DNA from: VAZQ01 sp963827585
GTDB taxonomy: Bacteria > Pseudomonadota > Alphaproteobacteria > Rhizobiales > Xanthobacteraceae
Direction of reading: 5' to 3'
NCBI GenBank assembly: GCA_963827585.1
Contig: CAWHCK010000033.1
Span: forward strand, 124,001 to 188,000
DNA: 64,000 nt
Below, in pieces: positions 6,924 through 17,152 of this stretch. Each line of letters starts with the position of its first letter. Within the stretch, counting starts at the first letter, position 1. The notes beneath the pieces were generated by a model, which did no database searches, was not told the DNA's origin, and worked only from the letters and a program-made list of their open reading frames with translations. The position numbers and the translations under genes were made by a program.

Positions 6924-9655
6924 CTACATGAAAATGTAGTCGGTCGCATGGACTGATGCGCCGTTCATGAACGTGATGGTCTCATCCGGAGCACCAAGGC
7001 CGGAATGGATCAGCCATTGGTTGGTCACGCCGATCTGGGTAAATGTGGCACCCTGCACCGCCGTCCCGTAGCCGACGAACTGCAGCGAATCCCCCACGGC
7101 TGCGCCGTTGCCGTCGAAGTCGGCGACGGTGTCGCCATTGCCTTGCCCGACGTTGAACACGAAGGTGTCGTTGCCGGAATTGCCGGTGAGCGCGTCGCCA
7201 GCGCCTTGGCCGTCGAGGATATTGTTGCCGGAATTGCCGAAGATGGTGTTGGCGAGCGCATTGCCGGCCGCGTTGAGGTCGGCGGAGCCTTGCTGCACCA
7301 GGGTCTCCACGTTGGCCGACAGCGCGAAATGGACGGCAACAAAGATGGCATCGGCGCCCGCGCCCACGTTCTCGATCACTTGGTCGAAACCATCGTCGAC
7401 GAAGTAGGTGTCGTTGCCGAGCCCGCCCGACATGACGTCGGCGCCGGTGCCGCCGTCGAGCAGATTGCCGCCGGTATTGCCGATGAGCGTGTTCACTAGA
7501 TTGTTGCCGGCGCCCTGCAGGTCGGCGCTGCCTTGCAGCACCAAGGTCTCCACGTTCGCGGACAGGGCGAAGTGGGCGCTCGCGAACACCGCGTCGGTGC
7601 CCTCGTTGGCGTTCTCGAATACGCCGTCGCCGGCATCGTCGACGAAATAGACGTCGTTGCCGGCGCCGCCGGTCATGGCATCGGCGCCGGTGCCGCCGTC
7701 GAGCAGATTGCTGCCGGTATTGCCGATGAGCTTGTTCACCAGGTCGTTGCCGTAGCCCTGCAGGTCGGCGACCCCCTGCAGCACCAGGGTCTCCACGTTC
7801 GCGGACAAGGCGAAGTGGGCGCTCGCGAACACCGCGTCGGTGCCCTGGCCGGCGCTCTCGGTGGCGGTGTCGCCGGCATTGTCGACGAAATAGACGTCGT
7901 TGCCGGCGCCGCCGGCCATGGCATCGGCGCCGGTCCCGCCGTCGAGCAGATTGTTGCCGCTGTTGCCGATGAGCTTGTTCACCAGATCGTTGCCGTAGCC
8001 CTGCAGGTCGGCGCTCCCTTGCAGCACCAGGGTCTCCACGTTCGCGGACAGGGCGAAGTGGGCGCTCGCGAACACCGCGTCGGTGCCCTGGCCGGCGCTC
8101 TCGGTCGCGGTGTCGCCGGCATCGTCGACGAAATAGACGTCGTTGCCGGCGCCTCCGGTCATAGCGTCGGCGCCGGCGCGGCCGTCCAGGAGGTTGTTGC
8201 CGGTGTTGCCGGTGAGCGTGTTCGCCAGGCCGTTGCCGTAGCCCTGCAGGTCCGCGTTGCCCTGCAGGTTCAGAATTTCCACGTTCGCGGCCAATGCGAG
8301 GTGGGCGGTGGAGAACACCACGTCGTTGCCCTGGCCGGCATTCTCGATCACCGCATCGCCGCCATTGTCGACGAAATAGACGTCGTTGCCGGCGCCCCCG
8401 GTCATGACGTCGGCGCCGCCGGCGCCGTCGAGGGAATCGTTGCCGGCGCCGCCGTTGAGTGCGTTGGGATCGCTGGTGCCGGTGAACTGGGCATCGAAAA
8501 TATTGGAGGACAGTATGGTCGCGTCGTTGCTGCCCAAGATGTCGCCGACATCCGCCACATCTCCGGTGCCGACCGCGGTCCTGTTCCGCAAATCCGGCAG
8601 CGCAAAGAGGGTTTGTCCGTTGCCGCCGTACTGGGTGCCGAGCAGGGAAAACAATGCCTGGTTCTGATTGATCGGCAGGAGCTGGCCCTCCGCCTTCGCC
8701 CAGCCGGCTGGAGCAAAATTCCCGGCGAAGGCCACGATCTCGCCGAGATACTGCTGGGTTGGATCAACACCGGCGCTGTCTGGCGATGGAAAAATACCCT
8801 GCAGGGCGATCAGGTAGGTGAGCGCCAGCGACGGCTGGTGATTGTCGATCGGCTGCCCGCTGCCGCCGACCGACGCGGGAAGATTGGCATTCGACAAGGT
8901 CGCCTGCGCTTCCCCACCGATCAGTCCGAGCGGCACTTGGGACGAAGTCCCAACGATGGTACGGCCGCGCAGGTCCGGCAGCATGAAAGTAGTTTGTCCG
9001 TCCCCGCCATAGGTCGTACCGATCAGGCTGAACAACGTGTTGTAGTCGGCAATCTGCAGTGTCTGGCCGGCCGCTTCCAGAAAGCCGTCGGGCGCAAAAT
9101 TGCCCGCGAACGGCACGATCTGCCCGATGAAATCGACCCCGGCCGTGCCGCCGAATTCGGAAGGGAAGATGCCCGCGGTCCGGATCAGGTAGGTGATCGG
9201 CAGCGAGGGCTGATAGTTGTCGATGGGCTGGGAGCTGCCGCCGAGCATGCTCGGGAGTTGCGCGTTTGAAAGCGTCGCTCCGCTTGAACCGATTGCGGCA
9301 CCAACGCTGGTCCCTGCTCCGGCTCCGATCATGGTTCGCCCGTCCAAATCCGGAAGAGCGAACATCGACGTCCCGTTGCCCCCGTACATGAAGCCGAGCA
9401 ACGAAAACAGTGCCGTATTTTGAGTGATCGGCACGAGCTGGCCTTCGGCTGTTGCCGAACCGCCAAAGGGGGGGTCGGGAGGGGGGTCGTCGCCGGGAGC
9501 AAAGTTGCCGGCGACGGTGCGGATCGCGCCGAGCGGAATACCCCCAGATCTGCGTGCGGGTCCGGGACCTCGCTGCGCGGCGGAAAGATGCCCGACAGCG
9601 GAAGGAACTGGGTCAGCGCGAGCGAAGACTGATAATTGTCGACTGGCAGCGCCAT
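6924..9655 (-). pseudogene. Chimaeric secreted protein: three phage tail-collar domains plus RTX repeats (one frameshift)
   Basis: The likely start is ATG at 9655 (MALPVDNYQSSLALTQFLPLSGIFPPRS). The frame breaks at ~9540 in a run of five G; one more G gives LGGIPLGAIRTVAGNFAPG and a ~910-residue protein. Three collar domains follow, each with GNFAP, an AEGQLLPINQNQALFSLLG-like segment, YGGNGQTLFALPDLR and a GTG turn, as in microcystin-dependent-protein-like tail fibres. From ~residue 390, five 81-residue units carry GGAGNDVYFVD and NLLDGGTGADAMTGGAGND nonapeptides, which bind calcium. The C-terminus (GNSGNDTFVFNVGQGNGDTVADF...TDYIFM) suits type I secretion. No export genes are adjacent. A cell-surface or matrix adhesin is the best guess. 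It lies alien-like between purine genes. Confidence 0.8.
7250..8464 (-). repeat. five 243-bp tandem coding repeats in the RTX domain
   Basis: The same codons for YFVD(D/N) recur at 7398, 7641, 7884, 8127 and 8370, exactly 243 bases apart each time. The units are most alike in the middle three, which points to recent unequal exchange or gene conversion. Unit ends are arbitrary. Each unit encodes 81 residues, a multiple of the nine-residue RTX turn. Confidence 0.9.
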
Positions 9656-9848
9656 GGTTTTGTCTACCCTCTGCAACCGCCATCCACGCAGGCACCTTAC
9701 AGGAGCACTGCAATTGCGCAACTCGATCCGCCGACTCGTCGGGCAAGCCAAATAGGAAGCGGCTATTCGGTCGCGCAAATCGACGCGCCAGCGCACGGCC
9801 CCTTCGATGCAATGCGCAAATGCTCTGACGGTAGCCGGTTATCGGCGG

Positions 9849-12170
9849 CTAGTGATGTCCGCGAACGCGCAGCTCGTCGATCGCCGCGAGCACGCGCTCC
9901 GGCGTGGCCGGCGCATCGAGCCGCGGCGCCAGCCGATGGTCGGCGAGGCTCGCGACCGCGTCCCTGATTGCGAGCCACACCGAAATCGCCAGCATCAGCG
10001 GCGGCTCGCCGATCGCCTTGGAGCGGAAGATGGTCGCTTCGCGGTTGGGCGCATCGGCGAGCAGGCGCGCATTGAAGATCGGCGGCACGTCGCGGCTGCC
10101 GGGAATCTTGTAGGTCGACGGCCCGTGGGTGCGCAGGCGGCCCTCGGCGTCCCACCACAATTCCTCGGTCGTGAGCCAGCCCATGCCCTGGACGAACGCG
10201 CCCTCGATCTGGCCGAGATCGATCGCCGGGTTGAGCGAGCGGCCGCAATCCTGGATGAGCTCGGCGCGCAGCACGCGCGATTCCCCGGTCAGCGTATCGA
10301 CGGCGACCTCGGCGGCGGCGGCGCCGTAGACGAAATAGTAGAACGGCCGCCCGCTATTGGTGGCGAAATCCCAATGGATCTTGGGCGTGCGATAGAACCC
10401 GGCCGCCGAGAGCGAGACGCGCTTCTCCCATGACAGCGCCGCCAGCTCCGCGAACGACAGGCTGCGATTGCCGGCATAGACGCGGTTGGAGTCAAACACG
10501 ATCTCGCCGGTCGGGACCGCAAAGTGCTCGGCCGCCACCTCCGTCATGCGCGCCTTGATCTGCTCCGCGGCATGCAATGCCGCCATGCCGTTGAGATCCG
10601 AGCCGGAGGACGCGGCCGTCGGCGACGTGTTCGGCACCTTCGCCGTACTGGTGGCCGACACCCGAATATGATCGAGATCGATGGCGAACGCCTCGGCCAC
10701 GACCTGCGCCACCTTGGTGAACAGGCCCTGCCCCATCTCGGTGCCGCCGTGGTTGAGCACCACGCTGCCGTCGGTATAGACGTGGACGAGAGCGCCCGCC
10801 TGGTTGAGCGCCGGCCGGTTGAACGAGATGCCGAACTTGATCGGCATGGTGGCGAGGCCTTTCTTCACCGCCGGGCTTTGGCGATTGAAGTTGGCGATGT
10901 CGCGCCGCCAGGCTGCAACGTCGACGATATGGTCGAGCTCATCGACGACGCGCTCGATGATATTGTCCTCGACCGTCATGCCATAGGGGGTGACGTCGTT
11001 GCGGCCGATGCCGTAGAAATTCCGCCGCCGCACCTTATCGATCGGAACGCGGAGCTGGCGGGCGATCGCCTCGATGATGGTTTCGATCGCGAGCATGCCC
11101 TGCGGCCCGCCGTAGCCGCGGAAGGCCGTATTCGACACCGTATTGGTCTTGCACGGCAGGCCGCGAAGACGGACGTTCGGAAGGAAATAGCAATTGTCGG
11201 CGTGGCAGAGCGCGCGCGTGAGCACCGCGGGCGTGTGGTCGGCGACGCTCCCGCCGTTGGCGGCCAGCGTGAGGTCGAGGGCGAGAACATGCCCATCGCC
11301 GTCGAAGCCGACGTCGTAGCGGATCAGGAATGGATGGCGCTTGCCGGTCGCGCGCATGTCGTCGTCGCGCGGCAAGCGGAGCTTCACCGGCCGGCGCGCC
11401 TTCCAGGCGAGCACCGCGGCGATGCCGGCGATGATGGTCGACTGACTCTCCTTGCCGCCGAACGCGCCCCCCATCCGCCGCACCTCGACGGTGACGGCGT
11501 TGAACGGCAGACCGAGAAGATGCGCCACGCCGTGCTGAACTTCGGTCGGGTGCTGGGTGGAGCTCCACACTTGCATGTCGCGCCCTTCGCCCGGCAGGGC
11601 GAGCGCAATTTGTCCTTCGAGATAGAAATGGTCCTGGCCGCCGCAGCGCAATTCGCCCGAGAGGCGATGAGGCGCGTCCGCGAGCGCGGGCTCGACCTCG
11701 CCACGAACCATGACCTGCGGCGGCGAGACATAGCTCTCGCGTGCCATCGCCTCCTCGATGGTCAGCACGGCGGGAAGCGGCTCGTAGTCGATATCGACCA
11801 GCTTTGCCGCTGCGCGCGCCTGATCGAACGTCGCCGCGGCGACCGCCGCGACCGGCTGGCCTTCGTATTCGACCACCTCCGCCGCCAGTGCCGGTTCGTC
11901 GCTGCGGATCGGTGCGATGTCGTTACGGCCGGGAATATCGGCGGCGGTGATCGCGGCGATCACGCCGGGCGCGGCGAGCGCGCGGGACAAATCGACGTGG
12001 CGGATACGGGCGTGCGGGTGTGGGCTCAGCACCAGGGCCGCTTCGAGCGTTCCCGGCACGGTCGGGACGTCGTCGAGGTATTGTGCCGCGCCGGTGACAT
12101 GCCCGATCGCGCTGTCGTGGCCCACCGCGGCGTGCACGCCGCCGCGAACGCGTGCAAGAGGCTCGTTCAT
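9849..12170 (-). CDS. xdhB: Xanthine dehydrogenase, molybdopterin-binding subunit XdhB
   Basis: About 773 residues from ATG 12170 (MNEPLARVRGGVHAAVGHDSAIGHVTGAAQYLDD), four bases overlapping the end of xdhA. The N-terminal aldehyde-oxidase hammerhead domain (~25-130) is followed by the Moco domains. Visible cofactor motifs are GGAFGGKESQ, FRGYGGPQGM, TEMGQGLFTKV and, near the end, KAIGEPPLMLA with the catalytic Glu. Length and motifs fit bacterial XdhB. With XdhA it hydroxylates hypoxanthine and xanthine to urate, feeding PuuD. No xdhC (cofactor insertion) gene is adjacent; downstream is the collar-RTX gene. The frame extends upstream of 12170 into xdhA but those codons are not family-like. 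Confidence 0.94.
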   Translation of the reverse strand: MNEPLARVRGGVHAAVGHDSAIGHVTGAAQYLDDVPTVPGTLEAALVLSPHPHARIRHVDLSRALAAPGVIAAITAADIPGRNDIAPIRSDEPALAAEVVEYEGQPVAAVAAATFDQARAAAKLVDIDYEPLPAVLTIEEAMARESYVSPPQVMVRGEVEPALADAPHRLSGELRCGGQDHFYLEGQIALALPGEGRDMQVWSSTQHPTEVQHGVAHLLGLPFNAVTVEVRRMGGAFGGKESQSTIIAGIAAVLAWKARRPVKLRLPRDDDMRATGKRHPFLIRYDVGFDGDGHVLALDLTLAANGGSVADHTPAVLTRALCHADNCYFLPNVRLRGLPCKTNTVSNTAFRGYGGPQGMLAIETIIEAIARQLRVPIDKVRRRNFYGIGRNDVTPYGMTVEDNIIERVVDELDHIVDVAAWRRDIANFNRQSPAVKKGLATMPIKFGISFNRPALNQAGALVHVYTDGSVVLNHGGTEMGQGLFTKVAQVVAEAFAIDLDHIRVSATSTAKVPNTSPTAASSGSDLNGMAALHAAEQIKARMTEVAAEHFAVPTGEIVFDSNRVYAGNRSLSFAELAALSWEKRVSLSAAGFYRTPKIHWDFATNSGRPFYYFVYGAAAAEVAVDTLTGESRVLRAELIQDCGRSLNPAIDLGQIEGAFVQGMGWLTTEELWWDAEGRLRTHGPSTYKIPGSRDVPPIFNARLLADAPNREATIFRSKAIGEPPLMLAISVWLAIRDAVASLADHRLAPRLDAPATPERVLAAIDELRVRGHH

Positions 12171-13601
12171 AGTGCCTCCACCCGCATCGGTGCCGCCAAG
12201 GACGTTTCGAGCTGAAAGCGACGCAACAAGCCCGCCGCCGCGCGCAGGCGGTATGCGGCGCCGCCGCGGTGGTCGTCGATCGGCGTGAAGTCGCGCGCCA
12301 ATAGAGTGTCGATATCGGCCAGCCAAGCCGGTGCCCACGGGCGTCCCGCGAGCGCTGCTTCGACACTCGTGGCCCGCATCGCGCGCGCTGCCATGCCGCC
12401 ATAGGCCGCCCGCAATTGTCGAACTTTGCTGCCGTGCCGCTCGAGGACGAACGCGGCGATGACGGTCGAAATGTCCTGGTCGAAGCGTTTCGACACCTTG
12501 TAGACGGCGAAGTCCCGGCCCGGTGCAAGCAAGGGAATGCGAATGGCGGCGATCACTTCGCCTGCCGCGAGCGCGGTCTTGCGGTAACCAGTGATGAACG
12601 ATTCCAACGGCAGCACGCGCGTGCCATCACGCGAGGCGATCGTCACCGTCGCATCGAGCGCGATCAGGCAGGGAATCGTGTCCCCGATCGGCGAGGCGGT
12701 CGCGAGATTGCCGGCAATGGTTCCGAGATTGCGAATTTGCCGTGAGCCGATGCGGCGCATGAGCGCCCCGAACGAGGGAAAGTGCCGATCGAAGTGAGGC
12801 AAGGCTTCGGTGTAGGTGACCGCGCCACCGAGTTCGATGGCGTCGGCCCCAGTCGCGATCCGACGCAGCTCCTCGACCGCGCCGAGCGCGATCACGGCCG
12901 GCAGGGCCTCGCGATCCTTGCTCACGCGCAGCCCGAGATCGGTGCCGCCTGCGAGCAGGATGGCATCCGGGTACTGCGCCATGGCGGCAAACAGCGCATC
13001 GAGCGAACGCGGCATGAGAAAGGTCTGAGTGCCGTGGCGATAGTCCGTGCATGCCGGCAGAGCGGTCAGCGCGTCGGCGATCGCAGGCGCCGCGGCAGCG
13101 AAGCGATCGGCCGGCCCATGGGCGACGCGGCGGCAGGCCTCCACGATCGAGCGGTAGCCGGTACAGCGGCAGAGATTGCCGGCGACCGCTTCATGAATGA
13201 CCGCGTCGTCGGCAGGCTCGCCGCCGTGATGAAACGCGAACATCGCCATCACGAAGCCGGGCGTGCAGAAGCCGCATTGTGTGGCATGGGCATCGACCAG
13301 CGCCTGCTGCACGGGATGGAGCGCATCGTCCGCGGCAGCCAAACCTTCGACTGTGAGGACTGCGCAACCGTCGATCTGCGGCAGCATCATCAGACAGGAA
13401 TTCACCGCCTCGTAATCGCACGGCCCCATTGCCCTGGCGGCCAAGGACGATGGTGCAGGCGCCGCAATCGCCCTCGGCACAGCCTTCCTTGGTGCCGGTG
13501 AGGTGCGCGCGGGCACGCAGCCAATCGAGCACCGTCATGCTCGGCGGCGCGCTGTCCTCGCCGCATGGCTTTCCGTTCAACAGGAACCGCACCGCTGTCA
13601 T
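12167..13601 (-). pseudogene. xdhA: Xanthine dehydrogenase small subunit XdhA (2Fe-2S and FAD), single frameshift
   Basis: Starts at ATG 13601 (MTAVRFLLNGKPCGEDSAPPSMTVLDWLRARAHLTGTKEGCAEGDCGACT), the plant-type 2Fe-2S domain. The frame breaks at about 13414, where dropping one base in TT restores GNGAVRYEAVNSCLMML. The second 2Fe-2S domain (QCGFCTPGFVMAMF, NLCRCTGYRSI) and the FAD domain (LAGGTDLGLRVSK, GNLATASPIGDTIPCLIALDA) follow, ending LAAPMRVEAL. Total ~478 residues, normal for XdhA. It passes electrons from the Moco subunit to NAD+. Everything but the single indel is intact, so the break is probably technical. A sigma-54-like element lies 55 bases upstream. Confidence 0.9.
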
Positions 13602-13923
13602 GGCTCAATTCATTTCGTGCTCATCCGAGAGGCGTTGGTAGCTGCGGCGATGCCGTGCAAAGCGCGAACCAGGTGCGACGGGCCCTGCAAAGCTCGCCCT
13701 GTTGCATCGAAGATACGCATTCGCACGCCTGTTCGGCAGCCTCGCCGCCGCGTTGGTGACGACCATCCGCACGCGGTATCAGCGCACTTATGGGGCATTC
13801 CTGCAACAGTCGTCGGAAAACCTCGCTCTTGCTGAGCAAACGCTCACTTTGCCAGTGGTGGCAATGAACAAAAGGTCACAAATCCCGGCCATAACCTCGG
13901 GCATGACAGCGCGAGGGGTTCAA
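13602..13923. other. divergent intergenic region between xdhA and the porin
   Basis: 322 bases without a supported gene. It holds the xdhA promoter candidate (13656-13672) and, just before the porin start, GAGGGG as ribosome-binding site. No clear porin promoter could be assigned. Confidence 0.6.
13656..13672 (-). promoter_or_regulatory. candidate sigma-54 promoter of xdhAB
   Basis: On the minus strand CTGGTTCGCGCTTTGCA keeps the TGG, CG and TTGCA blocks with exact GG-to-GC spacing and departs from the consensus only at CA to TT in the -24 box. It lies 55 bases before the xdhA ATG. It is weaker than the element at 3968 but in a matching position. Confidence 0.5.
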
Positions 13924-15432
13924 ATGAGTACCGTCAAAAGTCTTCTCCTCGGTACCGCCGCAGCGCTGACCGCGGTTGCCGGGGTGCAGGCCGCCGACAT
14001 GCCGGTCAAGGCCAAGCCGGTGGAATACGTGAAGATCTGCACCGGTTACGGGGACGGCTTCTACTACATTCCGGGCACCGACACCTGTCTCAAGCTGGGC
14101 GGGTTTCTGCGCGTGCAGGCCGAGTACAACGCGGGGAACGGCGGCATTGCCCTCGGCAACGGCGGCTCGCCGGAGTCGCTGCAGGCGCGCATCGACCGCG
14201 CGAGCACGAACGACGTCAATTTCCGCACCCGCGCGGTGGTATCGTGGGATGTGCGCCAGAAGACCGAATACGGGGACCTGCGCACCTTTATCCGCATCGG
14301 CATCCAGCAGACCACGCCCAACGATGCCGAAGGCGGCGTGGTGTACTGGGACCGCGCGTTCCTGCAGTTCGCCGGCTTCACGGTGGGCAAGACGCTGTCG
14401 TTCTTCGATATCTTCACCTATAACGGCGCCTACTCCTACCACAATGCGCGCACCACCGGCGACACCACCATCTCCAACGGCGTCACCGTTTGGGCCTACA
14501 CCGCCCAGTTCGGCAACGGCTTCTCCGGCACGCTGTCGCTGGAAAATCCCGGCGGCCACCAGCGCGCACCGGTCGTGGACGCGACGGCCCCGGGCTTCTT
14601 CGCCGTCAACGGCGCCATCGCCGGCGATACCGCCTTCGCGCAAAACGGCGGCGGCAACGGCTTTCGCATGCCGGACATCATTGCCAATCTGCGCGTCGAT
14701 CAGCCCTGGGGCTTCGCCGGCGTGAGCGCCGTCGTCCACGAAGCGGGCGGCGCCTACTGGCTCACGCCCGACAGCGTCAACAACGGCCATCCCAACGACA
14801 AGCTCGGCTGGGCGGTCGCCGGCGGCGCCAAGTTCAACCTGCCGGGCGGCGATATGATCGGCTTCAATGCCTGCTACTCCGTAGGTGCCTCCGGCTACTG
14901 CACCAACCAGGGCGCCCTGCAGCTCTACAACGCCTCGAGCAGCGTCGCCGCCGCCTGGATCACCGATGGCGTCTTCACCACCGGCACCGAAGTCGAGCTC
15001 GTCCGGGTGTGGAGTGCAATCGCGGCGTACGAGCACTTCTGGAGCCCGAGGTGGCGGACCTCGTGGTTCGGCGGCTATGTCGATGTCCACTACAACGGCG
15101 CCGCGGCCAACATCCTCAACTCCGCGCTGGTGGCCGGATCGGTATGCCCCCGCCCGTTCGCGGGGCTCGTCGGCAATCTCTCCGCCGTCCGGGCGGATAC
15201 CGGCAACAGCTGCAATCCCGACTACAGCTTCTTCGAAATCGGTTCGCGCACGCAGTGGAACCCGGTGCAACAACTCGATATCGGTTTCGAAATACTCTAT
15301 ACGCGTCACAACACCCCGTATAAGGGCGCGGGTTTGTACACCGTCAACGCGCCGCGCCCGGCAGTCGCCCGCTTCGACGACCAAGACGTGTGGTCGGGGT
15401 TCTTCCGTTGGCAGCGCAACTTCTATCCATGA
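13924..15432 (+). CDS. Outer-membrane porin, Rhizobiales Porin_2 family
   Basis: 502 residues with a signal peptide (STVKSLLLGTAAALTAVAGVQAAD) and the family hallmark after it: MPVKAKPVEYVKICTGYGDGFYYIPGTDTCLKLGGFLRVQAEYN, a cysteine pair ~20 residues apart and the first beta strand. It ends with the aromatic terminal residues FFRWQRNFYP needed for outer-membrane assembly. Repeating amphipathic strands fill the rest. It forms a general diffusion pore for small hydrophilic solutes. It stands alone, convergent with the UbiD-type gene, whose predicted C-terminus overlaps its last 89 bases on the other strand. Confidence 0.95.
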   Translation: MSTVKSLLLGTAAALTAVAGVQAADMPVKAKPVEYVKICTGYGDGFYYIPGTDTCLKLGGFLRVQAEYNAGNGGIALGNGGSPESLQARIDRASTNDVNFRTRAVVSWDVRQKTEYGDLRTFIRIGIQQTTPNDAEGGVVYWDRAFLQFAGFTVGKTLSFFDIFTYNGAYSYHNARTTGDTTISNGVTVWAYTAQFGNGFSGTLSLENPGGHQRAPVVDATAPGFFAVNGAIAGDTAFAQNGGGNGFRMPDIIANLRVDQPWGFAGVSAVVHEAGGAYWLTPDSVNNGHPNDKLGWAVAGGAKFNLPGGDMIGFNACYSVGASGYCTNQGALQLYNASSSVAAAWITDGVFTTGTEVELVRVWSAIAAYEHFWSPRWRTSWFGGYVDVHYNGAAANILNSALVAGSVCPRPFAGLVGNLSAVRADTGNSCNPDYSFFEIGSRTQWNPVQQLDIGFEILYTRHNTPYKGAGLYTVNAPRPAVARFDDQDVWSGFFRWQRNFYP

Positions 15433-16981
15433 TCGCCTGATCGTGGCTCAGCCTCCAGCCCCGGCGGGCAACCGACGGGGTTCTCCTGTTCGGCGCGGAC
15501 GGCCCTGCGGGGCGAACATCACCGCTTGAGCGCATCGCGCCAATGCGTGCCGCCGCGGCGGAAAGCAGGGCCGCGACGTCGACGCTCTCCTCGCCAGGAA
15601 CGCGAATCCGCTTGAACACCATCTCGCCGGCCGACAGCGGCTTGGTGGCGTCGAGACCCATCTTGGCGCCGACGCCATTGCGCGTCGACGGGTCGAGCTT
15701 CGATCCCTGGCTCTCGGGCACGACCACGAGGTCGCGGTCGGCCTGAAACCGGGTCGCTACCGCCCATTCGACCTCGTTGGGATCGTGAATGTCGACGTCT
15801 TCGTCCACGACGATCACATGCTTCACATCGTAATGGCCGGCGAAGGCGCCGAGCATGATGTTCTTGGCCTCGCCTTCCTGGCGCTTTTTGATCTGGACAT
15901 AGAGGTGATAGCGGCACACGCCGCCGCGCGCGAGATGCACGTCGCGCACATTGGGAAAGGATCGCTGCAGATGCCCCAGCAAGGTCGCCTCGCGCGGTAT
16001 CGCTCCGAGCAGCAGATGCTCCAGGCCGCCACCGACGATGGTGTGAAAGATCGCATCCTTGCGGTGCGTGACCGCGTCGATCTCCATGACATGCCGCTCG
16101 CCGCGTTCGCCGTAATATTGCGGAAATTCTCCAAACGGCCCTTCCGGCTCGCGCACGCCCGGCAGGAAGCGGCCCTCGATCACGATCTCCGCGTCGGCCG
16201 GCACGCGCAAATCGCTGGTGAGGCATTTGACCACCGACAACGGCCGTTGATGGAGCGCACCGGCAATCTCCAGCTCATCGACATCGATCGGAGCGATGGC
16301 CTGGGACGCGAGCAAGGTGAGCGGATCGATCCCGACGACGATGGCGGCTTCGAGCGGCCTTCCCTCCTGCTCCGCCATCTCGAAGAACATATGGGCATGG
16401 CGCGGGAGCAGCAGCACGCCGAGACGGTTCGGGCCGCTCAACTGGCAGCGGTGGATCGAGGCGTTCTGCTTTCCCGTGCGCGGATTGCGGGTGATCATCA
16501 GGCCGGCCGTGACATAGGGGCCGCTGTCGTGCTCATTGTGGGTGGGAAGCGGAAGCAGTCGCTCGAGATCGACCTGCCGATGGACGACCGCTTGCGCCGG
16601 TGCCGATGCCGTCTCCCGCCATGAGACCGGATTGAGGGCGGCATCCTGGAAGCGTGCCAGGAGCTCGCCCGGCTCCACCCCCATCGCCTCGGCCATCCAG
16701 CCGCGGTCGGAAATGAGGCCGGAGACGACGGGGATCGGATGCCCGCCCGGTCGCGGAAACAGGGTTGCCCGCCGGCCATCGAGGCGCTTGGCGATGGCCG
16801 CGAGCTCGAACCGAAGCCCGGTGCCCGGCCCAACCACCACCAGCCGATCACGCGCCGCGAGATGGTCGAGCCAGTCGCGAAGCGACCGGATCGGCTGCGG
16901 GGTGTTGTCGCCGCGTACCCGCACCGGCCCAACGGCCTCGCCCGGCTCAATCGCTTTACGGGCTTTGCGGATCTGGGTCAT
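15344..16981 (-). CDS. UbiD-family prenylated-FMN decarboxylase
   Basis: About 545 residues from ATG 16981 (MTQIRKARKAIEPGEAVGPVRVRGDN); an ATG at 17026 is also possible. Family features are LPLPTHNEHDSGPYVTAGLMITRNPRTGKQNASIHR (cofactor-binding), EPEGPFGEFPQYYGE with the conserved acidic residues, and a C-terminal FKRIRVPGEESVDVAALL. UbiD enzymes reversibly decarboxylate aromatic or alpha,beta-unsaturated acids using prenylated FMN. No ubiX-like prenyltransferase is nearby. The final ~75 residues are Arg-rich, unlike UbiD, and run antisense into the porin, so a late frameshift could have removed the true stop near 15.45 kb. It diverges from an acyl-CoA ligase, consistent with aromatic acid catabolism. 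Confidence 0.82.
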   Translation of the reverse strand: MTQIRKARKAIEPGEAVGPVRVRGDNTPQPIRSLRDWLDHLAARDRLVVVGPGTGLRFELAAIAKRLDGRRATLFPRPGGHPIPVVSGLISDRGWMAEAMGVEPGELLARFQDAALNPVSWRETASAPAQAVVHRQVDLERLLPLPTHNEHDSGPYVTAGLMITRNPRTGKQNASIHRCQLSGPNRLGVLLLPRHAHMFFEMAEQEGRPLEAAIVVGIDPLTLLASQAIAPIDVDELEIAGALHQRPLSVVKCLTSDLRVPADAEIVIEGRFLPGVREPEGPFGEFPQYYGERGERHVMEIDAVTHRKDAIFHTIVGGGLEHLLLGAIPREATLLGHLQRSFPNVRDVHLARGGVCRYHLYVQIKKRQEGEAKNIMLGAFAGHYDVKHVIVVDEDVDIHDPNEVEWAVATRFQADRDLVVVPESQGSKLDPSTRNGVGAKMGLDATKPLSAGEMVFKRIRVPGEESVDVAALLSAAAARIGAMRSSGDVRPAGPSAPNRRTPSVARRGWRLSHDQAIMDRSCAANGRTPTTRLGRRSGRLPGAAR

Positions 16982-17152
16982 GGGTCCACTTGTCTCGATG
17001 CGAACGGCTTTGCAGAGATGTATCATTGCCGAGAGGCCGGGCCAACTCGTGGCGGCTCGGGCCTCACGCGTGCGTGTTGGAGACATGGTGTGACATGACA
17101 GGTGGGCCGGCTGGCCGGGGCAGACACTCGATCGAACGGCGGGCCGCGTCCC

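Noticed and set aside
7250..8464. Regular 243-bp repeats as a possible CRISPR or satellite array
   Set aside because: They encode in-frame RTX units without spacers.
7533..9269. 578-codon plus-strand frame opposite the collar-RTX gene
   Set aside because: Repetitive Val/Ala/Gly text is the mirror of RTX codons; no start signal or family.
17102..17152. Upstream GTG start for the acyl-CoA ligase
   Set aside because: The extra 17 residues are not family-like; GTG 17153 leads directly into the conserved start.
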